From positions 34,413,060 through 34,477,059 of the forward strand of contig NC_079891.1 of assembly GCF_024868665.1 (NCBI RefSeq): a DNA stretch of 64,000 bases. Direction: 5' to 3'. The stretch comes from Triplophysa rosa. Lineage: Eukaryota > Chordata > Actinopteri > Cypriniformes > Nemacheilidae. Below are positions 50,259 through 63,500 of this stretch, in pieces (position 1 is the first letter of the stretch; each line of letters begins with the position of its first letter). The position numbers and the translations under genes are program-made. Under the pieces are notes generated by a model. It had not been told where the DNA came from. It made no database searches and saw nothing but the letters and a program-made list of their open reading frames with translations.

Positions 50259-50626
50259 AGCCAGTGTCATTAAAAGAAAAACATTATTATTGAAACACAA
50301 TGACTGCCACACACAGATATCAGTTTGTAAGTACAAACAGACGCTGCATATTAACAATAAAAAGCCTTTTAGTCTTTCATCTATTGCTTTTACAAACGCT
50401 GTATCATTCAAAAGGCAAATACAGATAAATGAAGTATCAACACAGACTTTTCACATAGGCTGAGATTATTAAACAGAAAAGCTGATGTTTGATCATTAAA
50501 TGTGAATTCAGAAGTGGATTTATCAACACTTTTAAACAGAAAAACCGTGTGGTAAACATGTTTTTGGCGAATTACTTTTTGTAAACAAAAACATCACACC
50601 AGTCCAGTATTTCTCACACTGTCCAC

Positions 50627-51928
50627 TTATTTCTCATCCCCTCCTTTCTTCTTTTTCTTTTTGTTTTGTTTCTGCTGTGTTTTGGCTTTTTTAGCAGGCG
50701 ACTGAGTTGCCGTCTCTTCTTCTTGCCGTGGCCGTTTCCGTTTCTTGTTTTTCTTTTTCTTCTTCTTCGCTGCTTCTCCAGGTGTTCCTTCAGCGCTTTC
50801 GGTGGCGGGCGTCTCTTTTCCCTCCAGTACCGTGGGCTTCATACGATTCTTGCGTTTCTTTGTTTCGGGAAGGAATCCCTTTTTCTTCTTTGCGGGCTTC
50901 TCGGTGTCCTCTGCCTCCACGACTTTCTTCACCTTCTCTATCTTTGGTTTTCTAAAGGTGGGGAATATAGAGATGTTAACGTGACGAAGCACAGATTCAT
51001 GACGTTAATATGTGCAACTACACTAAACTTAAAATAACAAACACATGCAAAGACGTCCTTTCAATTGGGACTATTTTAATGCATCGAATTGAAATAACAT
51101 TTTAAGATTTGTTAGTTGCTTTGGATAAAAGCGTCTGCCGAACGCATGAATGTAAATGTAAACGTAATATCACAGACGCTCAGTGTGTACCGTTAAAATC
51201 AAAATAACGACGACTTACAGAACGCCAAATAATCTCATCACACTCCAGTACGTGTCCTCGAGCTGTCCTGCTTTCTGCAGACATCCATCTGCATTCATGG
51301 ACTTGAGAACGCTCTGAAGGACATCCAAAACAACCGGCATCTTCTGCTGAAAGAAATAGAAAAAACATTATTCACAATCTCGGATTATGAGAACTGTATA
51401 CGGTATGAAAGCGGATTTATTACCTGATTCTTAGCGGTTTTCACAAGATACTGACAGAGTTCCAGAGCTTTGACCGTTTTCTCATGAACTGCTTTGCTCT
51501 TGCACTGCACGTTCTCAAAAACCTGTACGAAAGAGAAAAAACAAACAGAAAAACAAACGTGTCACTCATCCCATTGAGACAAAAACTGCTCCCGGGAAGA
51601 AAGCAGATTACAAACATGTGAATTTTGTTGAGACGCGTGAACTTCGGCGTACCTTAGTGATCTGTTTCACAATCTTCTGATAGAGTTCAGTCCACTGACT
51701 GTCAGACATGAGCTTCTTCACTTCTTTCGACTGCAGGGCTTTGAGCACCATGACACACGCCTGACCCTAAAACAACCCATCAGTCAAACAAATAATGAGC
51801 ATTATACGTCATGACAATAACACAACCAAACATTTCCATTTATAGAGCGTTTAATGTACCTGTTGATGGTCTCTCAGGCCACCTGTGATGTTTTCCACCG
51901 CAGTGTCTAACAGGTTCACACACAAAAC
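50627..51928 (-). CDS. mybbp1a: mybbp1a last five exons, first (probably artefactual) copy
   Basis: Exons, 5' to 3': 51928-51860, 51766-51653, 51522-51424, 51346-51219, 50951-50627. They encode the C-terminal 244 residues, including KALELCQYLVKTAKNQ, a KKKKGFLPETKKRKNR motif shared with human MYBBP1A, and a very lysine-rich tail that is probably the nucleolar targeting signal. The same exons recur 6936 bases higher at 57563-58864, where they continue upstream into the rest of the gene. In this copy the upstream neighbour is a minisatellite and an N, so it lacks the 5' part of the gene. Confidence 0.9.
51111..51162. repeat. Short tail fragment of a teleost SINE/LINE
   Basis: The stretch contains GTTAGTTGCTTTGGATAAAA followed by GCGTCTGCCGAACGCATGAA and TGTAAATGTAAA. 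This is the 3' tail shared by several fish SINE and L2-like families. Only the tail is present. Confidence 0.6.
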
Positions 51929-52169
51929 CTTCAAACACATGAAAAACAGCTCACGTGACGCACCGACTACATGTAGAATATGACATCACAAGATTTTTCT
52001 AAAGAGCAGAGTTCAATATAAAGCATGGCTTATTTAAGATATTTATTTCATAAATATTCACAGTTTAATAAAATAAACACAGCAACGAAAATGTAATGAC
52101 ACGTATAATAATATTACTCTTCCACAGTTCTTCAGAAGTTAAACCACTGTAGTAGGGTTATAAAGTGAG

Positions 52170-53239
52170 GCGCGTCTTCTTTTTACAACGGAAGCTGCAC
52201 AGACACGCGTCTTCTTTATACAACGCGGGCTGCGCAGACACGCGTCTTCTTTATACAACGTGAGATGCGCGGACACGCGTCTTCTTTATACAACGCGGGC
52301 TGCGCAGACACGCGTCTTCTTTATACAACGCGGGCTGCGCAGACACGCGTCTTCTTTATACAACGCGAGATGCGCAGACACACATCTTTATACAACGCGA
52401 GATGCGCAGACACGCATCTTTATACAACGCGAGATGCGCAGACACGCGTCTTTATACAACGCGAGATGCGCAGACACGCGTCTTCTTTATACAACGCGAG
52501 ATGCGCAGACACGCGTCTTCTTTATACAACGCGAGATGCGCAGACACGTGTCTTCTTTATACAACGCGAGATGCGCAGACACGCGTCTTCTTTATACAAC
52601 GCGAGATGCGCAGACACGCGTCTTCTTTATACAACGCGAGATGCGCAGACACGCGTCTTCTTTATACAACGCGAGATGCGCAGACACGCGTCTTCTTTAT
52701 ACAACGCGAGATGCGCAGACACGCGTCTTCTTTATACAACGCGAGATGCGCAGACACGCGTCTTCTTTATACAACGCGAGATGCGCAGACACGCGTCTTC
52801 TTTATACAACGCGAGATGCGCAGACACGCGTCTTCTTTATACAACGCGAGATGCGCAGACACGCGTCTTCTTTATACAACGCGAGATGCGCAGACACGCG
52901 TCTTCTTTATACAACGCGAGATGCGCAGACACGCGTCTTCTTTATACAACGCGAGATGCGCAGACACGCGTCTTCTTTATACAACGCGAGATGCGCAGAC
53001 ACGCGTCTTCTTTATACAACGCGAGATGCGCAGACACGCGTCTTCTTTATACAACGCGAGATGCGCAGACACGCGTCTTCTTTATACAACGCGAGATGCG
53101 CAGACACGCGTCTTCTTTATACAACGCGAGATGCGCAGACACGCGTCTTCTTTATACAACGCGAGATGCGCAGACACGCGTCTTCTTTATACAACGCGAG
53201 ATGCGCAGACACGCGTCTTCTTTATACAACGCGAGATGC
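52170..53239. repeat. 35-bp CpG-rich minisatellite array, about 30 units
   Basis: Each unit contains ACGCGTCTTCTTTATACAAC followed by GCGAGATGCGCAGAC. The first units vary (GCGGGCTGCGC, 32-base units lacking three bases). From about 52560 to 53239 the units are essentially identical. ACGCGT and TGCGCA palindromes recur once per unit. All three plus-strand frames are open because the unit has no stop codon, but the frames are repeat artefacts. The array lies in the mybbp1a intron upstream of the exon at 51860 and ends at the N at 53240. Confidence 0.95.
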
Positions 53240-53240
53240 N
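53240..53240. other. Single ambiguous base at an apparent contig join
   Basis: One N separates the interior of a minisatellite unit from sequence that matches the inside of the Tc1 element at 46305. The only ambiguous base I noticed in the window lies exactly at the boundary of the 6.9-kb repeat. Confidence 0.9.
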
Positions 53241-53619
53241 CATGGCTTGGTTTGTGCTCTGACATGCACTGTTAACTGTGGGACCTTATATCGAGAGGCG
53301 TGTGCCTTTCCAAATCATGTTCAATCAACCGAATTGACCACAGCTGGACTCCAATCAAGTTCAGATCAGCGGAAACAGGCCGCACCTGAGCTCAATTTTG
53401 AGTGTCATGGCTGTGAATACTTATGTACTTGTGCTTTTTTCGTTTTTATTTTGAATAAATTTGCAAAGATTTCAAACAAACTTCTTTCACGTTGTCATTA
53501 TGGGGTATTGTTTGTAGAATTTTGAGGAAAATAATGAATTTCATCCATTTTGGAATAAGGCTGTAACATAACAAAAAGTGGAAAAAGTGAAGCGCTGTGA
53601 ATACTTTCCGGATGCACTG
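53241..53619 (-). mobile_element. Tc1 terminal fragment (duplicate)
   Basis: This copy of 46305-46683 starts abruptly after the N with CATGGCTTGGTTTGTGC and ends with the Tc1 terminus AATACTTTCCGGATGCACTG followed by TA. The other Tc1 end is absent here, as expected if a contig begins at this point. Confidence 0.9.
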
Positions 53620-54300
53620 TAGTAACCGTACTTCAGCCATGATACTTGTCATAAATTATAGTAAACTTATATTTACCATTATCTTACTATAGTAAGCATA
53701 CTGATATCATATTTGTAGTAAATCAAGGCTTACCACATTGCGACCATAGTTCAACAATGATATTTGTAGTAAAATCATAGTCAACTCAGACTTGCCAAAG
53801 GTCTCACTATAGTAACAACAGTTTGACAACAGTATTTATAGTAAAATCATGGTAAACAGTATTAACACGGTATAGTTTAACCACAATATTTGTAGTAAAT
53901 CTTACCATAGTTAACCACGATTTGTAGTAAAACCACGGTAAACTCAAACCTCCAATTGGAGTAACCACAGTTTCACTATGGCATTCGTAGTAAAACATAC
54001 AACTTTTACAAAATTAACCACAGTAACCTTAGTTTAACAATGATATTTGTAGTAAATTGTGGCATTACAAATAGTAATTCGCCAAAAACATTTCTTTCAC
54101 TATAATAAAACCGTGGTTATATTTCCAAATGGGGGGGGGGATTTATCAGATTTACGACTGTGCTTTATAGAAGTCAAAGAATCATGCAATTGTAAATCAA
54201 CGTGAATTTAATGCGTTTATTTCGCTCCATATGTGTGACACGTTGTTGTCATTAGCCGCTAGCAGACAGACATGCTAATTAGTAGCGACTTGAAGTTCAC

Positions 54301-54421
54301 CTGCGCTGATCGGAGGAGAAGATCGCGGTTGTCGGAGAGGTTCGCCCAGATTAAACGCCGAACTTCTGATATCTCCAGCCTCAGATGGAGCCGACAGCGA
54401 TGGTGTGATGTTGTTGAACAT
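54301..54421 (-). other. Duplicate of paip1 coding exon 1
   Basis: This stretch is identical in translation to the exon at 47365-47485 and keeps the GTGAAC donor. No further paip1 exons lie downstream of it before the N, so it is an orphan exon produced by the large duplication and should not be counted as a second gene. Confidence 0.9.
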
Positions 54422-54806
54422 GACGCTCCGTCGGATCTCACGGCTCCGATAAGAACTTTCGCTCAAGAGACGCGAATAACAGCGCTGGTTCTGACGTCTG
54501 GAGGCCGCTGAACGCTAAAAACACTTACAGCTTTAATCTCACGCACTGCTTCTCACTTTCATGTTTACTATTTCTGTTTCTGGCATCTGGACAGGACACT
54601 GATCACTTCCTCGCTCATTCTCCATTTAGACCCGCTTACTCGAACACTGCCCTCTACCGGCGATCACGTTTTATGCACTTTTCAAAAACCGTAGAAGGAG
54701 CGAGAAAATGAAGGTCTGTTGAGTCTTCAAGACAGTTTTCTTGGCCAAAAGGTTACACAAATATATAATTTATTATGTAAATAAATCTAAAATGTAAAGG
54801 ATCAAA

Positions 54807-56897
54807 TATGAAGGTATTTTTGGTGCAAAACTACTGAGCACCTGTGAGAGTGGAACTTGTAGTTGTAAAGGTCGGCCACACATGTGTATCAGTAAATTTG
54901 TAGTCAAAATTTGAATTTGCAAACTTGTAGATTTTTTTTCTCCCCCGCAAACACAACACAACAGTTACACCTTCTTGAATCCTTCAGTGCAAGCGCACAA
55001 ATCCAATTCTACAAATCACAAACTGAGATACTCGTGCACTCACATTTTTTTGCTACAAATGCTGCAGTAAATATGGTGCAAAACACATTCACACACCTGC
55101 ACCAAAAGACGTGCGTTCACAGACGAGTTTTGCACATCCGCAAACAGTATGTGAATTCATGCAATGAGAGTTGAATGCTTGTCAAATATTTTCTCACAAA
55201 TTAAAGGTTTTATTCTTGCACATTGTTCTAGCACAAACACAAGAACATAACTACAACTGCTTGAATCTGCTGCTGCGAGTCTCTGACACAAGTTCGCACA
55301 CACTATCATTTTGCACCACATATCTGTGTGAAATATGATGCAAAAGTGATTTGTGCATTTGCAGCCAAACGAGCTAGTTTTGGCGCCCAGCAGGTGGCGC
55401 CCTAACGCGCAAGTGAAAAACTCTGCGAGAATCATCCCGAGCTGCTTTATTTTCCTGAAATCACTAATCGTAATAGAGTACATTGGTTTAGTTTAAATAA
55501 GTGTGCTGGTCAGCTACGTTGACAATCCCTTATGAAAATTACAGGCCTACAGTTAAACAAACAAAACACACGTTTTTCTTACAGTTAAAACAACAACAAA
55601 AATATGGTTGCTGTAGTAAAACCATGATTAGTTTTCGTAAGGGATTGTCATGTAGCGGACCAGCATATTTATTTAAACTAAACCAATGTACTCAGAGCCG
55701 ATCCTGCCTATACGCAGACTACGCAGGTTGCGTAGGGCATCTAAACCACCAGGGGGCCACTTGAGTACCGAATCAAAAACACTATTGTAAACAATTAAGA
55801 CGTTATTTTTATAATTTGTGGATCCAACTTTAGAGGCATTATTTGGAAATTTCCTTTTCGTACTTAATTTATTTAATGACTGTGACATTCTCGGACATCA
55901 GTGCGGGGCAGGGAATGACATGCGCGTGATGTGCTGCTGATGTCCCTTGCCATGGTTTTAAACGGCGCCATCCGTCTGGAGCGAAAAAAAAGGTAAACGC
56001 CAACAACGCAAAGTAAAAGAACAAGAGGCATGTGTTTTCATAGTATTTTAAACTCTTGTTTAGTTTTTGCCAAATTATGCAAGAACGTATTTACAAATTA
56101 AGTATGGACACACTTAAGTTCGTTGCTTGAGGTTGGACGTTTGATATTCGTGAATTTAGGGACCGTCTCAAAAGTTACATACACATTAATACACGTTTCT
56201 AACTTCCGTAGCATTTAAAGGGGATAACTTAGACCACAAAACCAGCTCTACAGTGTTCATGTAGGTGTCAGCTATGCACACCTTTTGATTTTTTATATTT
56301 ATTACAGCAAACTGTGAAGTCATAAGTAAATATTGCCATGTGTTTTGCTGTGTATATTATACCCATCTACTATATGGGTTCCTTCAAAAGATATATATTT
56401 ACAGCTCAATAACATTTAGAGGGAATGATTTACAGGACTAAAACAACTACATTGTTCATGTGAGTTTCCGCTATAATGCACACCACTGCATTTGGTTTGC
56501 CTATGATAATATGTAAAAAAATTAGAGAATTATTGATGTGTTTTCGTATACTTGGCTTTATTAAGTAAACTATATTTATCATGCTTTATTTTTGTTAATC
56601 ACTCATTTGGTTAGAAAAACACACCACTTATAGTTATGCCACACCACATAACGTTATAGTTTTTTTTTACAGCTAGATGGTTCCAAGCCACGTGTTAATT
56701 AAGGAAAATAATAATTTACATGTCAAACAAAAGGTGTAACTGTTGTGTTGTGTTTGCGGAAGAGAAAAAAAATCTACAAGTTTGCAACTTCGAATTTTTA
56801 CTACAAATTTACTGATACACATGTGTGGCCGACCTCTACAACTACAAATTCCATTCTCACAGGTGCTCAGTAGTTTTGCACCAAAAATACCTTCATA
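54807..56897. mobile_element. 2.1-kb long-TIR transposon (duplicate copy)
   Basis: This is the counterpart of 47871-49961 with the same 170-bp inverted ends and the same GATCAAA flanks. Five of the six substitutions found between the two large copies fall within 55682-55990, inside this element. Confidence 0.85.
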
Positions 56898-57562
56898 GAT
56901 CAAAAGAATTATGCTGATCATATTTACAGAGGGAATGAACAATTTTGAGCACAACTGTAGTTCTGTATGATGCCTTTTCTTCAGTGGACCACAACAGAAG
57001 ATAATTTGATAAATGTGTCGGTGGTTCCGTGTTCACACAATGAAAGTCAATGGCGTTTAATGTTGTTTGGTTATCAACGTTCCTCAAAATATCTTCTTTT
57101 GTGTTCTGCAGAAGAAAATCAAAGTGGATTTTAATGATAAAAGGGTGAATAAATGATTAAAGAATTCTCATTCTTGGCTAAACTGTTCCTTTAAAGCCAG
57201 TGTCATTAAAAGAAAAACATTATTATTGAAACACAATGACTGCCACACACAGATATCAGTTTGTAAGTACAAACAGACGCTGCATATTAACAATAAAAAG
57301 CCTTTTAGTCTTTCATCTATTGCTTTTACAAACGCTGTATCATTCAAAAGGCAAATACAGATAAATGAAGTATCAACACAGACTTTTCACATAGGCTGAG
57401 ATTATTAAACAGAAAAGCTGATGTTTGATCATTAAATGTGAATTCAGAAGTGGATTTATCAACACTTTTAAACAGAAAAACCGTGTGGTAAACATGTTTT
57501 TGGCGAATTACTTTTTGTAAACAAAAACATCACACCAGTCCAGTATTTCTCACACTGTCCAC

Positions 57563-60500
57563 TTATTTCTCATCCCCTCCTTTCTTCTTTTTCTTTTTGT
57601 TTTGTTTCTGCTGTGTTTTGGCTTTTTTAGCAGGCGACTGAGTTGCCGTCTCTTCTTCTTGCCGTGGCCGTTTCCGTTTCTTGTTTTTCTTTTTCTTCTT
57701 CTTCGCTGCTTCTCCAGGTGTTCCTTCAGCGCTTTCGGTGGCGGGCGTCTCTTTTCCCTCCAGTACCGTGGGCTTCATACGATTCTTGCGTTTCTTTGTT
57801 TCGGGAAGGAATCCCTTTTTCTTCTTTGCGGGCTTCTCGGTGTCCTCTGCCTCCACGACTTTCTTCACCTTCTCTATCTTTGGTTTTCTAAAGGTGGGGA
57901 ATATAGAGATGTTAACGTGACGAAGCACAGATTCATGACGTTAATATGTGCAACTACACTAAACTTAAAATAACAAACACATGCAAAGACGTCCTTTCAA
58001 TTGGGACTATTTTAATGCATCGAATTGAAATAACATTTTAAGATTTGTTAGTTGCTTTGGATAAAAGCGTCTGCCGAACGCATGAATGTAAATGTAAACG
58101 TAATATCACAGACGCTCAGTGTGTACCGTTAAAATCAAAATAACGACGACTTACAGAACGCCAAATAATCTCATCACACTCCAGTACGTGTCCTCGAGCT
58201 GTCCTGCTTTCTGCAGACATCCATCTGCATTCATGGACTTGAGAACGCTCTGAAGGACATCCAAAACAACCGGCATCTTCTGCTGAAAGAAATAGAAAAA
58301 ACATTATTCACAATCTCGGATTATGAGAACTGTATACGGTATGAAAGCGGATTTATTACCTGATTCTTAGCGGTTTTCACAAGATACTGACAGAGTTCCA
58401 GAGCTTTGACCGTTTTCTCATGAACTGCTTTGCTCTTGCACTGCACGTTCTCAAAAACCTGTACGAAAGAGAAAAAACAAACAGAAAAACAAACGTGTCA
58501 CTCATCCCATTGAGACAAAAACTGCTCCCGGGAAGAAAGCAGATTACAAACATGTGAATTTTGTTGAGACGCGTGAACTTCGGCGTACCTTAGTGATCTG
58601 TTTCACAATCTTCTGATAGAGTTCAGTCCACTGACTGTCAGACATGAGCTTCTTCACTTCTTTCGACTGCAGGGCTTTGAGCACCATGACACACGCCTGA
58701 CCCTAAAACAACCCATCAGTCAAACAAATAATGAGCATTATACGTCATGACAATAACACAACCAAACATTTCCATTTATAGAGCGTTTAATGTACCTGTT
58801 GATGGTCTCTCAGGCCACCTGTGATGTTTTCCACCGCAGTGTCTAACAGGTTCACACACAAAACCTTCAAACACATGAAAAACAGCTCACGTGACGCACC
58901 GACTACATGTAGAATATGACATCACAAGATTTTTCTAAAGAGCAGAGTTCAATATAAAGCATGGCTTATTTAAGATATTTATTTCATAAATATTCACAGT
59001 TTAATAAAATAAACACAGCAACGAAAATGTAATGACACGTATAATAATATTACTCTTCCACAGTTCTTCAGAAGTTAAACCACTGTAGTAGGGTTATAAA
59101 GTGAGGCGCGTCTTCTTTTTACAACGGAAGCTGCACAGACACGCGTCTTCTTTATACAACGCGGGCTGCGCAGACACGCGTCTTCTTTATACAACGTGAG
59201 ATGCGCGGACACGCGTCTTCTTTATACAACGCGGGCTGCGCAGACACGCGTCTTCTTTATACAACGCGGGCTGCGCAGACACGCGTCTTCTTTATACAAC
59301 GCGAGATGCGCAGACACACATCTTTATACAACGCGAGATGCGCAGACACGCATCTTTATACAACGCGAGATGCGCAGACACGCGTCTTTATACAACGCGA
59401 GATGCGCAGACACGCGTCTTCTTTATACAACGCGAGATGCGCAGACACGCGTCTTCTTTATACAACGCGAGATGCGCAGACACGCGTCTTCTTTATACAA
59501 CGCGAGATGCACAGACACGCGTCTTTATACAACGCAAGCTGCGCAGACACGCGTCTTTATACAACGCGAGCTGCGCAGACACGTGTCTTCTTTATACAAC
59601 GCGAGCTGCGCAGACACGCGTCTTTATACAACGCGAGCTGCACAGACACGCGTTGTCTTTATACAGTTATAAAGTAAACTGCGCATCCTCTTTATACAGC
59701 ACGAGCTCCACAGTTATTCTGATGTTATATTCTATAAAAGAGTTACAAAGTGAGGGGCGTATTCTTTATACAACGCGAGCTGCGTTGTGTTATAAAGCTG
59801 ACTTTATAACTGTATAAAGAAGACGCGTGTCTGCGCAGCTCGCATTGTATAAAGAAGACGCGTGTCTGCGCAGCTTGTGTTGAAGCACCTTCTTAATACA
59901 ACACTGTAGTGTATTTTAGTATCAACTATAGTAAAGTGTAGTACGCTATAGTATATTTATTCTTTAGTATATATATTCTACACATGTAAATACATACCAT
60001 AGTACTGTGTAGTGAACTCATGAACTGTAGTAAATACTGTAGTATATTTGAATATTTACTATGGTATTGTTTAGAAGTCACGTGGACTCACAGGCAAGCG
60101 GCTGAAGAGGTCGATGAACATGGCTCCCGTCAGAGAACTTTTCCTCCGCGTCATGAAGGACGTCAAAGCATCTCTGAAGCAAGACGTGACCCTCTCTACA
60201 TCCACATTACCCATAATCCTTCCCTGTGAACAACACACACGCAGACAAACAGAGTCGGCCTCAGTATTGATCCTCACTGAATATAAAAAACGTAGTGAAA
60301 TAAGGTCTCATACCTCAGACTCTGCGGACTGTTTGTTTGTCGGATCCTGTTCGCTTTTCACACCTTTTAACACTTTCACTACATACAGAGCAGCGCTGAG
60401 AAAAACAAGTACCAGTCAATCAAAACCATTAAGAATGAAAAGAACTCAACGTAGTAGAAAATGTTATTTTTCTGTTGAACACAAAAGAAGATATTTTGAA

Positions 60501-63500
60501 GAATGTCAGACAGCAAACAGTTCCGGGTCACTTCTTCTACTATGGTAGTCAACGGTGACCAAGAACTGTTTGGTTACGAGCATTCTTCCAAATATCTCTC
60601 TCTGTGTTCATCACAACAAAGAAATGTATACAGATTTGGAAAAACTCCAGTGTGAGTAAATGATGACAGAATTTACATTTTTGGGTGAACTGTCCCTTTA
60701 ATAATAAATATTCCAGAAGCCCTCACCTGAAGTAATAGAGCGACACAGATGAGTCTGTGAGTTTTTGAGCTCGACCAATCAGGCGCTCCAGCATCTCATA
60801 AAGTTCCGCCTCTCGTCCTTCAGTGTCCCTGCAGTAATATTTGCCCCGACAGAGCTGGTTCCTGCCAATCAAAGATTTCTTGACTTTATTCAACAACATC
60901 TGTTAAAAAGAACATCTGGATCTGCAAATAAATGAAGAATTGAAAATGTCACCTGAAAATGTCAGCGGCTCTGCCCAGGTAGTCTTGCTCCTGTTGGCTG
61001 GCCTCAGAGCTCATGCCGTTCTCGATCACGCCGAGCAGCGGCTCCACCAGCCCGAGAACAAGACAACTGCTGCCCTGTTTATTCAAAAAAATCTCCACCA
61101 TATCCAGAACCTGAATTTAACACAACACAAGTTTCAGACGTGAGGTCAACAATGTGTCAAACTGAGCTCAGATCGGTCAAGTCTGCAATCGAAAGTCAAT
61201 ATTAATGAAGATCTCGATATGAACTCCAACATTTCTCATCAGATTTACTCAAATCCAGATTCGTTTTACACCTCCATACTCTTCACGCATCGAGCAATAA
61301 CAGCACTTACTTTAATCTTGAAGTCTCGTACGAGGACCTTTTCCTTGCGCAGTCTGTCCTTCTCGTCCTTTTTGGCTTGAATCCTCTTCTTCTGCTCCAG
61401 AAAGAGAGATGCCAAACTTCCATCCAGCTTCATCATACCTTCATCATCCAGCTCATCTTCATCGCTGCCGTCTTCCTCTTTGACCTACGCATGAACAGCA
61501 GAACACCTGTCATCGCCGACGCATTTTATCATCCAACAGAAGTGTTGCTATTCATACCAGAGCGTTCTGACCCTGCAGAACCTTCATCAACTCCAGCCGG
61601 AAGTTCTGATCCACCTCCCCTCCTTCCTCCATAGCCTCCTCTTCATCATCATCATCATCATCATCTGAGGAATTAGAGTCTTCTTCATCCTGATGAGATA
61701 AGAATGAGATTCAAGACACCGTTCTGTGGGATAGTCTCCAGAGTTATTTACATAATATTTTGAATTATAGTTTCTAAGAATATTTTTCGTTTTAATTAGC
61801 ATTTGTAAATGCTTCATTTTTTAAGTGTAAAATGTAATTTAAATTATTAAATTGTTTATCTTGTTATTTAATTTTTTTTTATTTAAAAATTTCGATTTAT
61901 TGCCGCTGCAACATTTCTAATTTGCGTTAAAGAAATGTAAATATATATTTACGCCGATATTTTATTTGGTTTTAATGAACAAAGAATAGTTTAATAGTAA
62001 CCTCATCCTTGCCCTCTTCATTCCCATCCTCATCTTCATCTTCATCCTCCTCTACTTTGTGTTTTTTCTTCCCTTTCTCCTTCTCGTCGGTCACCACAAC
62101 ACCGCTTTCGTCCTCATCTTTGTTGGGATCCAAAACCTGATGAACATGAACCCAAAATGAACCATTTTTATTTCCTAATACACAACCCAATTCATGCACG
62201 GCACGCACATCATTTCTAAAGAAATAAAAAGGGTTTTCTCCACCTGCAAGTTTTTATATTGATGATGTAACTAATGCCACATGGGAGGGACAAAACAAAA
62301 ACCAACCGATAGCAACACGGGCTAACTTCCACGATCCAATCAAAAACCTGTAAAAGCCTCATTTTCATCTTGCCGTTATTGCGTGTTTGATGATGTTCTC
62401 TTACGTTCAGGATGGAGTCGAGCGCTCCTTGCGTGACCTCAGGGCAGATTCGGGTGAACACGACTCGACACACGTTACGAATGAGACGACTGGGCTGAGA
62501 CAGAAGTGAGAGGAGGATTTCAACCACCACCTCCACCCAGTGCGGCTCCTCCTCGCAACCTGTAACACACAACAATCATCAGAGAGGCTGTATTTACCCA
62601 GGAAGTCCCTGTTGAAACGGCAGATGTCATACCCGTGGCCTTCTTCTTTTTAGATTTCTTAGCCTGAGCTTTTTCCATGCAGCTCCGCAGGTCCTTCAAC
62701 AGCTCCACGCTCTCCTTCGGATCCTGAACGCACACTCAACATCAATTCTCAAAAACCCTGGAGTTCTTCTTTGGATTAAACGGTGAAAACAAATCGTTGT
62801 ATAGCATGCGAATCGCTCAAACCTTGAACATCTGAACGCCGATGAGCAGAAAGAGATGCTGGAAGGCGGCGTGTTTAGGGGACGAAGATTTCTTTGATTT
62901 TTTTCTCAAAGCCTCCACAGACTCCAGCAGGCTGCACACGGTTATGTTCACGGTTATATCAGAGATTTATAACTATTTCATTTCAATGATATTGTCGTGG
63001 ATTCTCATGTAATCATAATTAAATCTGATGTCGTGATGGAAGAAAAATACAAGACTTCTTACGTAGATGTGCCAAATAAATGCCTCTTCAAGCATTCATT
63101 GTAGGGATGTTCAACCGTTAACCGATAATACACATTTTGACCGATCAGTTAAACGATTTAAAAGGTATGTTTATTTTTTGAAGTTAAATAATTTTAATGA
63201 TTTTTTTATAATAATAATTATTATTATTTAATAAAATGTTTTTTAGTTTTCTGTATGATGAAAGAAAAACATGCTATACATGTGTGAACTCGTGGAGCGT
63301 GCAGATGCTCTCCAAAATGCTTTCGAGACGGATTAAAATCCGATCACGCAAATCACATGACAAAACTGGACAAGTGTAATTCACCTGATTGTTGAGGCCA
63401 CAGGTAGGCCTGCTATTTTTATTTGATGAAAAAACGTTCTGACGGAAATAACCTTCATAAGAAGCCGGATCTTATGTGATTTTGTTTTGTTAATTATTTA

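Larger units (their letters stand above)
53241..59480. repeat. Second copy of 46305-52544 at constant offset 6936
   Basis: Every landmark from 46305 to about 52544 recurs 6936 bases higher: Tc1 end, degenerate tandem repeat, paip1 exon 1, 2.1-kb element, MITE fragment (56956-57194), SINE tail (58047-58098), five mybbp1a exons and the first array units. I found six substitutions (46641/53577, 48746/55682, 48785/55721, 48803/55739, 48823/55759, 49054/55990) and no indels. This is allelic-level divergence. Confidence 0.95.

Noticed and set aside
50666..51037. Plus-strand frames rich in Phe, Leu and Ser opposite the mybbp1a tail
   Set aside because: They are the antisense of a lysine-rich coding exon and have no independent support. 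The same applies at 57602-57973.
52170..53239. CRISPR-like array
   Set aside because: The units are directly adjacent with no unique spacers, and the context is a vertebrate intron. It is a minisatellite.
50627..58864. A genuine second mybbp1a 3' gene
   Set aside because: The copies are nearly identical over introns, transposons and spacer with an N at the join, and the first copy lacks upstream exons. An assembly overlap is more likely.
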